64,000 nt of DNA from Candidatus Moraniibacteriota bacterium (lineage in GTDB: Bacteria > Patescibacteria > Paceibacteria > Moranbacterales > UBA2206). The notes under the pieces are model-generated. The model was not told where the DNA came from and searched no databases. It was given only the letters and a program-made list of their open reading frames with translations. Positions 1 through 7,269 of this stretch are shown here, one piece after another (the stretch's first letter is position 1; every line of letters begins with the position of its first letter). The translations under genes were made by a program, and so were the position numbers. The stretch is taken from the NCBI GenBank assembly GCA_030645735.1, contig JAUSNP010000001.1, forward strand, positions 1 through 64,000. The letters run 5' to 3'.

Positions 1-1
1 G

Positions 2-337
2 GTCAGAACTGACAGCGCCCTAGCGCAAAACGACAAAGTTCAAACTATCATTTCTTGGACCACCGATGAACCAGCTACCACTGAACTCATCTACCAAGAG
101 GGAAGAAATGCCGAAAAGAAAGCCATCAAGATTAGTAACGCTCTGACCACTTCGCATGTGGCGGTCATCACCACCTTCAAAGCTGGTGTGGTTTACTATT
201 TCCAAGTTAAATCCACTGACTTGTCTGAAAATGAAGCCACTTCCAGTGACTACGCCCTGCTCACCCCCAAAAGAAAAGAAAATGTGATTCAGATCATTAT
301 CAACAACTTCCAAGATATCTTTAGTTGGGCGAAGTAG
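2..337 (+). CDS. 3' end of a fibronectin type III-like surface protein (partial)
   Basis: The reading frame is open from base 2 to the TAG at 335-337, so about 111 C-terminal residues are visible and the start lies outside the window. The text ISWTTDEPATTELIY followed by FKAGVVYYFQVKSTD and a closing Ala-Thr-Ser strand is the usual pattern of an FN3-like beta sandwich found in purple-acid-phosphatase N-domains and bacterial surface proteins. It ends with a short amphipathic tail (NVIQIIINNFQDIFSWAK). Codons are C-rich compared with the next gene, like the second half of the 2627-6940 gene. Function is inferred only as extracellular or structural; the rest of the protein is unseen. Confidence 0.6.
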   Translation, partial: VRTDSALAQNDKVQTIISWTTDEPATTELIYQEGRNAEKKAIKISNALTTSHVAVITTFKAGVVYYFQVKSTDLSENEATSSDYALLTPKRKENVIQIIINNFQDIFSWAK

Positions 338-417
338 GGGGTGCGCGTAAGTTAAAAATGTGCTATACTTACAGAAGTAAAAGAGTCATAAAATAACTTT
401 CTATATAGTTTCTTTTA

Positions 418-1491
418 ATGGGTGTGAAAAAGAAAAATCATTTAGACGGGCTGCATAAAGAGGATCAAAGACCAAAATTCTTTGATCTGCCAATGGCTCG
501 CTTTGTAGGAAAATACAAAAATTCTTCAGTCTTTCTGTCTAAAAAAGGACGGACAGAGTTTTTTTATACGGAAGATTCAAACCGATATATTACTCCAGCG
601 GAATTTCGCAAGCTTGAAAAGGGTGAGCGCATCGTGCGAGTTTCTAATCGATTGGATAGCGCGCTTTCGCGAAACTTCGAAAAAACTAAGATTTATTCAA
701 TCGGTCAACGAGACATCACCTATATAAACATCAAGAGGCGATATGCTAGTTTGGGAAATTATTTGCACGACTTGATTACTGGAGCAGTGCAAGGCGTGTC
801 TGTGGCGCGCATGTGGAATTTGTCAATTGTGGGTGCGGTGATTTTTGGAATGCTCACCATGACGATGATTTATAAATATCTCGGCCAAAATGTTTCAGCG
901 GCTATCAAAGACACAACCGCCGTGACTCAAATGGAGCAAGTTTCTTCAATGTCTGATTATGCCGGAAACAATGTGGTGGATGCCAAGAGAGCGCAGGACA
1001 ATTCAGTGGATGATATTGATGCGTCTTTTGTAACTAAACTATTGGAACAAACGAAAGAAAAAGCAGACGGGGAATTTGAAAAAGAATTGCGTGAGATGGT
1101 GAAAGGTTATCCGATTGAAGTGATGATTCCAGAAATTGCCAAACAAGATCGGATTGTGGCGGCGTTCATTGTAGCGATTGCGAAAAAGGAAAGTGCTTGG
1201 GGCAAGCGCGTGCCAGTGTTGGATGGTCAAGATTGTTATAATTATTGGGGCTATCGTGGAATCAGAGATAAGATGGGTACCGGCGGACATACTTGCTTTG
1301 ACAGCCCAGCCGACGCGGTGGCCACAGTGGCCAAGAGAATTGGCTTTTTGGTTTCTAATAAAAAACTTGATACACCTGACAAGATGGTTATTTGGAAATG
1401 TGGTTCCAATTGCGCTGTGACAGGTGGGCAAGCGGCAGCCAACAAATGGATTTCTGATGTCTCGATGTATTTTGATAAGCTGAACAAATAG
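418..1491 (+). CDS. Membrane-anchored lysozyme-like protein
   Basis: A 357-residue protein with a basic cytoplasmic N-terminus (1-133), one membrane segment (about 134-156, rich in Ile, Val, Met) and an outside C-terminal domain (about 230-355). The C-terminal domain contains VAIAKKESAWGK, with E258 placed like the catalytic Glu of SLT/goose-lysozyme-like folds, then NYWGYRG, and four cysteines (273, 293, 328, 332) that probably form two disulfides. The same domain, cysteines included, recurs at 12892-13617, so the two are paralogs at the edges of the surface island. A peptidoglycan-cleaving role is inference; the N-terminal half is unrecognised. A TATACT -10 box lies at 364-369 without a good -35, and no Shine-Dalgarno site precedes the ATG. 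Confidence 0.75.
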   Translation: MGVKKKNHLDGLHKEDQRPKFFDLPMARFVGKYKNSSVFLSKKGRTEFFYTEDSNRYITPAEFRKLEKGERIVRVSNRLDSALSRNFEKTKIYSIGQRDITYINIKRRYASLGNYLHDLITGAVQGVSVARMWNLSIVGAVIFGMLTMTMIYKYLGQNVSAAIKDTTAVTQMEQVSSMSDYAGNNVVDAKRAQDNSVDDIDASFVTKLLEQTKEKADGEFEKELREMVKGYPIEVMIPEIAKQDRIVAAFIVAIAKKESAWGKRVPVLDGQDCYNYWGYRGIRDKMGTGGHTCFDSPADAVATVAKRIGFLVSNKKLDTPDKMVIWKCGSNCAVTGGQAAANKWISDVSMYFDKLNK

Positions 1492-1502
1492 CCCAAATTT
1501 GC

Positions 1503-1531
1503 TAGACAATAGTCAAAAAGTATGCTATAAT
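1503..1531 (+). promoter_or_regulatory. Sigma70-type promoter of the CAP gene
   Basis: TAGACA (1503-1508), a 17-base spacer and a perfect TATAAT (1526-1531). Transcription would begin near 1538 and leave a leader of about 85 bases before the CAP gene. Confidence 0.75.
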
Positions 1532-1554
1532 TAAAAAAAGTGGACGAATATCTT

Positions 1555-1640
1555 GCAAAAAAACGGGTGAGTTTTGCATTAGCTTTGTACCTGGCTATGG
1601 TGCTAGTACGAAGTTAATGTGGGATGAAAACTCGTTTTTT
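1555..1640 (+). promoter_or_regulatory. Structured leader of the CAP gene
   Basis: Two hairpins are visible: AAAAC/GTTTT around a GGGTGA loop (1560-1575), and CTTTGTAC (1583-1590) with GTACGAAG (1606-1613), extended inside by TGGC/GCTA. A third pairing joins AGTTTT at about 1570-1575 with AAAACT at 1626-1631 and overlaps the ATG at 1624; it is followed by CGTTTTTT. The start region and a T-run can therefore compete with the GGGTGA hairpin, which suggests a cis-regulatory RNA. No known riboswitch consensus was recognised. Confidence 0.4.
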
Positions 1641-2478
1641 GTTTTCAATAGCTATGCATCTAAAAAATATTAAAAAAATAGAAAAAAGCATTGTGGCTTC
1701 AATTGTGATGAGCAGTTTGATGCTTTTTGCAGTTTCGATGAATGTAGAAGCAAATGACATATCTGCCGAGAGTGTTTTGAAAGAACTAAATGGCGCGCGC
1801 AATGCGTATGGTCTCAATTTTTTGATTAAAAATGATCAATTGTCAGCAGCGGCGCAAGCCAAGCTGGATGATATGCTAGCGAATAATTATTTTCAGCATA
1901 CTTCACCTAGCGGAGTGGATCCATGGCATTGGTTGGATGAGAATGGTTATGTCTATGCCGTAGCGGGTGAAAATTTGGCTATGGATTTCCGAACGGCTGA
2001 GGCGCAACAAAAAGCTTGGATGGAAAGTCCCACGCATCGTAAAAACATTTTGAATGCAAATTTTCAAGAAGTTGGCGTGGCTGTCGGTCAGGGAATAATC
2101 AGTGGAAAATTGACCACCATCACGGTGCAAGAATTCGGCACGCGCAAAAATTTTCCAGTGTTAGCTAGAGAAAGTGCCGAAACACAAGGCGAGTCGGCAA
2201 CAGAAATTTCAACGGGAAAAATATTAGGCGCGCAAAAGGTCAAACTAGCTTCAATTGGATCAGAATTCAACACAGAGTTTGCTGTGGGAGCCATCAGCGG
2301 TTGGACGATGTTGTTGTTTGTGACAGCAATGTCTTTGATGAGTGTTGCCGCAATTTATCTAGCGTTTGATATTCACCGAATTCACAGGGATATGCGCTTG
2401 GCCAAAGAATTGCATCACCAAAATGTCTATCACATCAGCGAGGCAGAGTATGAGCATATTGCTGGCTTTAGGCAGTAG
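1624..2478 (+). CDS. CAP/SCP-family secreted protein with C-terminal membrane anchor
   Basis: A 284-residue protein. A hydrophobic signal/anchor spans about 22-43, a CAP (CRISP/PR-1/Tpx-1; YkwD-like) domain spans about 47-174, and a second membrane segment spans about 226-249 with a charged cytoplasmic tail. CAP landmarks are present: FQHTSP (H92), AGENLA (E117) and SPTHRKNIL (H138), which form the cleft of the family. The biochemical role of bacterial CAP proteins is mostly unknown; here it is probably at the cell envelope, among lysozyme-like and adhesin-like genes. The ATG at 1624 lies within a predicted leader stem; the ATG at 1654 is an alternative start that still keeps the signal segment. 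Confidence 0.85.
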   Translation: MKTRFLFSIAMHLKNIKKIEKSIVASIVMSSLMLFAVSMNVEANDISAESVLKELNGARNAYGLNFLIKNDQLSAAAQAKLDDMLANNYFQHTSPSGVDPWHWLDENGYVYAVAGENLAMDFRTAEAQQKAWMESPTHRKNILNANFQEVGVAVGQGIISGKLTTITVQEFGTRKNFPVLARESAETQGESATEISTGKILGAQKVKLASIGSEFNTEFAVGAISGWTMLLFVTAMSLMSVAAIYLAFDIHRIHRDMRLAKELHHQNVYHISEAEYEHIAGFRQ

Positions 2479-2511
2479 CATTTCTGATTAATAAAAAAAT
2501 AATAAGCTGAC

Positions 2512-2539
2512 AAAAAACTTCCACTTTGGAAGTTTTTTT
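2512..2539 (+). terminator. Rho-independent terminator after the CAP gene
   Basis: AACTTCC/GGAAGTT stem with an ACTTT loop, preceded by an A-run and followed by seven T. Confidence 0.85.
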
Positions 2540-2587
2540 AGTATGTTATTGCTGGGATTGCATCATTTTTTATATCATGAAATTACA

Positions 2588-2596
2588 TGGTATAAT
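2588..2596 (+). promoter_or_regulatory. Extended -10 promoter of the 1437-aa surface gene
   Basis: TGGTATAAT (TGn plus a perfect -10 box), 30 bases before the ATG; no convincing -35 box. Confidence 0.55.
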
Positions 2597-2626
2597 AATT
2601 ACATATAAAGATTAAAAAAATAAAAT

Positions 2627-5600
2627 ATGAAAATAAAAATCATTGCTGGCTCTCTGAGTATTTTAGCCACAATTTTTGTTGGTCAGAATGCGCTAGCCTT
2701 TTCCGGAGACGGAGATGGCTTGTCAGCTGGGTCAGCCTATCAAATCACCACTTGCGATCAGTTGCAAGAGATGAACGATGATTTGAGTGGCTACTATATT
2801 TTAAACAACAATATCGATTGTTCTGCCACAGCAAATTGGAATAGCGGCGCTGGCTTTGAACCAATCGGAGATTTCAGTAATCGATTTATTGGCTTCCTGG
2901 ATGGTCAAAACAATACCGTTTCTGATTTATATATCAACAGAACCACTGATACTGGTGAAAATGGTGGCGGTGTGCATGTGGGTCTATTTGCTATTGTTGA
3001 TGAAGGATCAGCAGTGAATAATTTGAATTTGGAAAATGTTGACATTACTGGTTGGGAATATGTGGGCGCGTTAGCTGGGTCACTGAGTGGCACGGTAGAA
3101 AATGTTTCTGCTTCGGGAACGGTTGATGGAATATATACTACTACAGGAGGATTAGTGGGTGCTCATGTTGCACCAGCGAGTCTGCACAACTCCAGTCCAT
3201 TGGTTTACACCTGGAACGGAGAAAAATATACCTATGTCGCTGATGTTGGTAACATGTTGCCAAGAGATTTGAATGGCCTAGACTTGGCTCAAATTGACTC
3301 TTGGAATTTGGTGCCAAAAGCTGATAAATATTCCATGAAGATTTCTGAGGAATATAATGAAATTGTGTATTATGATGAACTAGCTTTGATGACTTTTGAT
3401 CACGCACCTGGGTACACTGTAGTAGAGCCACTCAATAGAACTGCTGGCATGGACGAACTTCGCACCGTCAGTGACACCCCAACCAATCCACTAGTAAGTT
3501 GCACAGATAAATTTGGCAATGATTGCCTAGATTCTTTGAAAGATTATGACGACAAATGGAGCCACAAAGATGCTAGTTTCGTGAACGAATGGGTGCTTGA
3601 TTTCGGGGACCTGTCTGCCAAGGACAATGTTCAATTATTAATGCGCGGAGCCAGAGATTATGCGGCTAATTCTAGCGGCCTATATGATTCCTTGCGAACT
3701 GTGCAAGTCAAGGACGGCAGTGGCAATTGGGTAGAAATATATAACAAAAAAGATTTAGGTAGCGATGGCACACCTAGACTACGCAGTATTGATTTGACTG
3801 GAAAATTTTTGAGTGACAACTATCAAGTCAAAGTTGGCTTTGATACTTTGAATATGAACTATTTCGCGGTGGACACCACTCCGCAAGTTCCTTTCACGAT
3901 GAACACCTATCATCCAATGAAAGCTGATTTACAATTCCGCGGTTTCACCGCCATGGACAAGACCTATTACAACAATCATGATTATGACACTGTTTCATCA
4001 GTGCCAGAAGATTTGTTCAAAAATCAATTTGGCAACTTCACGAAATATGGCGAAGTTAATTCACTGTTGAGTTCTACCAATGATCAATTTGTCGTGATGC
4101 GCTATGGCGATCATATGGATATTGAATTTCCCTATGTCGCGCCAGCTGAAGGCACAGAGCGCAGTTTTATTCTATACAACGAGGCTCTCTACAAACACGC
4201 AACCAATGATGACATTGGCGCTCTTGGTCAAACAACCGATGTCTTGCCATTCCAGGGTATGACGGAATATTCGCAAAACACAGGTAAGGACTATCCGATG
4301 ACTTCAGAAAACCAAACCTATTTGGACGAATGGAATACGCGAATCTATGCTGGAAAAATTACTAATGGTGGTAGCACGATTATTGATTCGCATGCATCAG
4401 TGAATGTTGGCGGTGATAGTGGTAACAAGGGTGGTCTAGTAGGGTATAATACAAAGTTGATTACTGGCTCATATGCCACAGGGGATGTTAGTGGGAATTG
4501 GGCAGTCGGTGGTTTAGTAGGAGAAAATCAGGCAGGTTCACAAATAGAAAATTGTTATGCCACAGGAAATGTAACGGCGACTGGTAATGCTGGTGGACTT
4601 ATTGGTCAAAATTATTCTGCTGGAGTTGTATCTAATTCCTATGCCACCGGAAATGTTACTGGTGAAGGGGAGCGGCTTGGAGGATTTATCGGATTTAATT
4701 CCTATGCTGGATTAGTTTCCAACTCATATTCCACTGGTGATGTTGTTTCTATAAATAATAGTAATGCAGTTGGCGGTTTTATTGGTCAAAATCATTTCAA
4801 TTCTCCAATTGATAATGTTTTTTGGAATAATTCTAATGACAATGCAGAATTGTCTTGTGTTGGCGGCACAATTAGTGGCGGCCAATACAATCCAGCCATC
4901 TCTGGCGACAAAATCATCTGGCAGGACTATCGCAATGGCAACTATGATATCTATCTCTACAATCTGACCACCCAAACCGAAACTCGCATAACCACCGACA
5001 GCTCACATCAATACGAACCAGCCATCTCCGGCGACAAAATCATCTGGCAGGACTATCGCAATGGCAACGCTGACATCTATCTCTACAATCTCACCACCCA
5101 AACAGAAACTCAAATAACCACCAACGGTTCAACGCAATCCTCCCCAGCCATCTCTGGCGACAAAATCATCTGGCAGGACTATCGTAATAGCAACAACTCC
5201 GACATCTATCTGTATGATCTGGCCACCCAAACCGAAACTCAAATAACCACCAACGGTTCCTACCTTTCCTCTCCAGCCATTTCAGGGGACAAAATTGTCT
5301 GGCAGGATTATCGCAGTGGTAATTGGGATATCTATCTGTATAACCTGACTACGCAAACTGAAACTCGCATAACCACCAATAGTTCTGAGCAATCCTCCCC
5401 AGCCATCTCCGGCGACAAAATCATCTGGCAGGACTATCGCAATGGCAACTATGATATCTATCTCTACAATCTGACCACCCAAACCGAAACTCGCATAACC
5501 ACCGACAGCTCACAGCAATACGAACCAGCCATCTCTGGCGACAAAATCGTCTGGTATGACAATCGCAATGGCAGCGCTGATATCTATCTCTACAATCTGA

Positions 5601-6940
5601 CCACCCAAACAGAAACTCAAATAACCACCGACAGCTCAGAACAAGCCTACCCAGCCATCTCAGGTGACAAAATCGTCTGGCAGGACAATCGTAATAATGG
5701 TAGTAACATCTATCTGTATGATCTATACACTCAAAATGAATCCCAAGTCGTTGTTCCTGAATATGACTGCACCGGCATTTCTGATCTAAGCTATTTCAAA
5801 AACAATAGTACCAATCAACCATTGGCCTCCTGGGATTTTGAAGATATCTGGAAAACAAGTACAGCGCTGAACAATGGCTTCCCTCGTTTGCTGTGGGAAA
5901 ATGATCCAATCAACGAAGGCGTCTATGCAGAAAAATTCCTACAAGACATCCAAGCGGGCTTCATCTCAGTGGGTGGCAACAACCCAACTGACACCAGTGC
6001 CATCACTTTCAATGTTGACTACACCATCATCGCTGGCACCGCTCAAGTGGTTTTGCCAGCTGGCACCATTATGACCAAAACTGGTGGGGGAACAATAGAC
6101 TTCACCACTATGGACTTTGAAGACATCTCTGCTGCCCTACAAAGCGCTTCTTCCACAACTATCGCTGGCGCAGTTAGCATCGGTATCCCTGGCTTCAATT
6201 TGTCCTTCTCACAAAACATCACCGTCACCATCCCAGTGGATGCCAGTCTCAATGGCCAAACTCTCAACATCTATTTCCAAAACGCTGACCAAACTGATTG
6301 GACTAGTGGACTAACTTGCACTGTCGCAGAGGGACTGTGTGTTTTCCAAACTAATCATGCAACTAAATATAGTGCTGGAGATGAGCCAACTGATATAGTA
6401 GATGAGATTATCGAAGAAGAAGCCCAACAAGCCAAAATAACTTCCTGGAAAGCCTATCCCTACGCCAAACCAGATCTCAAATGCGATGAAAGACTGCGTG
6501 TAGAAATCAAAGGCAAGCACTTTGCTAAAAACGCTGAAGTTAAAATTGGTAACACTGAGGCATTTGAAGTTAACCGCAAATCCAGCAAAAAGATCACCGC
6601 TAAATTCTGTATGGAAAAACTTCTAGATAATCAAGCTAGTCGAAAAAGAACTTTGAGTGTCATCAACCCAGACGCTGACACCGAAAAAGCTGACAAAAAG
6701 ATTAACTTAGAAACAATCATCACCCCAACAACTGACAACACAACCCAAACAAACCAAACAACAAAAGACATCCAACAAAAACTAGTTAACTTAGGTTTCC
6801 TAGACGCTCAATATGTCACTGGCATCTATGGCCCACTGACTACCGAAGCCGTCAAAAAATTCCAAGCTGACAATGGCATCGAACAAGTTGGAACTGTTGG
6901 ACCATTGACGAGAGCGAAGTTGGAGGAGAAGGGGCAATAG
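2627..6940 (+). CDS. Giant secreted protein: GLUG domain with inserted propeller, PG-binding C-terminus
   Basis: A 1437-residue protein with a signal peptide (1-24, cleavage likely after NALA). Modules in order: GLUG-type repeats (about 28-175); an inserted domain of about 395 residues starting near SSPLVYTWNGEKYTYVADV; more GLUG repeats (about 576-745, GGLVG and SYATGDVSG motifs); seven 42-residue blades starting with PAISGDKI(I/V)W (about 756-1041, TolB-like beta-propeller); a closing GLUG-like strand (WDFEDIW, about 1065); two beta domains; and a PG_binding_1 domain at the C-terminus (about 1375-1437, DIQQKLVNLGF and GIYGPLTTEAVKKFQ). The C-terminus should hold the protein to peptidoglycan, with the propeller outside for binding. 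Coding-strand composition becomes C-rich from about 4880 onward. Ligand unknown. Confidence 0.85.
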   Translation: MKIKIIAGSLSILATIFVGQNALAFSGDGDGLSAGSAYQITTCDQLQEMNDDLSGYYILNNNIDCSATANWNSGAGFEPIGDFSNRFIGFLDGQNNTVSDLYINRTTDTGENGGGVHVGLFAIVDEGSAVNNLNLENVDITGWEYVGALAGSLSGTVENVSASGTVDGIYTTTGGLVGAHVAPASLHNSSPLVYTWNGEKYTYVADVGNMLPRDLNGLDLAQIDSWNLVPKADKYSMKISEEYNEIVYYDELALMTFDHAPGYTVVEPLNRTAGMDELRTVSDTPTNPLVSCTDKFGNDCLDSLKDYDDKWSHKDASFVNEWVLDFGDLSAKDNVQLLMRGARDYAANSSGLYDSLRTVQVKDGSGNWVEIYNKKDLGSDGTPRLRSIDLTGKFLSDNYQVKVGFDTLNMNYFAVDTTPQVPFTMNTYHPMKADLQFRGFTAMDKTYYNNHDYDTVSSVPEDLFKNQFGNFTKYGEVNSLLSSTNDQFVVMRYGDHMDIEFPYVAPAEGTERSFILYNEALYKHATNDDIGALGQTTDVLPFQGMTEYSQNTGKDYPMTSENQTYLDEWNTRIYAGKITNGGSTIIDSHASVNVGGDSGNKGGLVGYNTKLITGSYATGDVSGNWAVGGLVGENQAGSQIENCYATGNVTATGNAGGLIGQNYSAGVVSNSYATGNVTGEGERLGGFIGFNSYAGLVSNSYSTGDVVSINNSNAVGGFIGQNHFNSPIDNVFWNNSNDNAELSCVGGTISGGQYNPAISGDKIIWQDYRNGNYDIYLYNLTTQTETRITTDSSHQYEPAISGDKIIWQDYRNGNADIYLYNLTTQTETQITTNGSTQSSPAISGDKIIWQDYRNSNNSDIYLYDLATQTETQITTNGSYLSSPAISGDKIVWQDYRSGNWDIYLYNLTTQTETRITTNSSEQSSPAISGDKIIWQDYRNGNYDIYLYNLTTQTETRITTDSSQQYEPAISGDKIVWYDNRNGSADIYLYNLTTQTETQITTDSSEQAYPAISGDKIVWQDNRNNGSNIYLYDLYTQNESQVVVPEYDCTGISDLSYFKNNSTNQPLASWDFEDIWKTSTALNNGFPRLLWENDPINEGVYAEKFLQDIQAGFISVGGNNPTDTSAITFNVDYTIIAGTAQVVLPAGTIMTKTGGGTIDFTTMDFEDISAALQSASSTTIAGAVSIGIPGFNLSFSQNITVTIPVDASLNGQTLNIYFQNADQTDWTSGLTCTVAEGLCVFQTNHATKYSAGDEPTDIVDEIIEEEAQQAKITSWKAYPYAKPDLKCDERLRVEIKGKHFAKNAEVKIGNTEAFEVNRKSSKKITAKFCMEKLLDNQASRKRTLSVINPDADTEKADKKINLETIITPTTDNTTQTNQTTKDIQQKLVNLGFLDAQYVTGIYGPLTTEAVKKFQADNGIEQVGTVGPLTRAKLEEKGQ
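4892..5750 (+). repeat. Seven tandem 126-129-bp repeats encoding propeller blades
   Basis: Seven consecutive units of 42-43 codons beginning CCAGCCATC. Several units are almost identical at DNA level (for example the first and fifth), including silent sites, pointing to recent unit duplication or gene conversion. Confidence 0.95.
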
Positions 6941-6958
6941 AATCCAAATAGATTTTTT

Positions 6959-6991
6959 AAAAACAGCGCTTAGAAATAGGTGCTGTTTTTT
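6959..6991 (+). terminator. Rho-independent terminator
   Basis: AAAACAGC/GCTGTTTT stem followed by a T-run, 18 bases after the surface-protein stop codon. Confidence 0.85.
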
Positions 6992-6998
6992 CAAATCA

Positions 6999-7027
6999 TT
7001 GACAAAAATTCAAACTAGCGCTAAGCT
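6999..7027 (+). promoter_or_regulatory. Probable promoter of the 1805-aa surface gene
   Basis: Perfect TTGACA (6999-7004), a 17-base spacer and a weak -10 box TAAGCT (7022-7027). It would give a leader of about 235 bases. A second AT-rich -10 candidate lies near 7050. Confidence 0.5.
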
Positions 7028-7089
7028 GTAGGCAAAATCGGATTAGTGTGTAATAATATAAATATACAATACAAAAAATAGCTTTACGA

Positions 7090-7225
7090 TATCAGGCAAG
7101 TTTTTAGATATCAAATCAGATGAACAAGACATTCTTTTGTGTGGGTGACCAAAAGAATAGCGCAAAAATAGAAGACCGACTTATGTCAGTTACTTTTCGG
7201 TAATAGATAGAAGCCGGTTTTTTTT
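7090..7225 (+). promoter_or_regulatory. Structured leader with terminator-like end
   Basis: The gap 6941-7269 holds the terminator, the promoter and this leader. Visible pairings are GATATC/GATATC (about 7089-7112), a 9-bp stem ATTCTTTTG (7131-7139) with CAAAAGAAT (7150-7158) around a GGGTGA-containing loop, and ACCGACTT (7175-7182) with AAGCCGGT (7211-7218, one mismatch) followed by eight T. The last stem looks like an intrinsic terminator 45 bases before the ATG, and the competing ACCG/CGGT pairing could be an antiterminator. This suggests attenuation; the ligand is unknown. Confidence 0.4.
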
Positions 7226-7269
7226 GTGGCTTAAAACAATATGTAATAAATTTTTTTAATTATAATTTT

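Noticed and set aside
1555..1640. Known riboswitch (c-di-GMP, c-di-AMP ydaO, fluoride, preQ1)
   Set aside because: Only short words such as GGGTGA match; the conserved cores of these classes are missing.
4892..5750. CRISPR array
   Set aside because: Units of 126-129 bases are contiguous and coding, without unique spacers.
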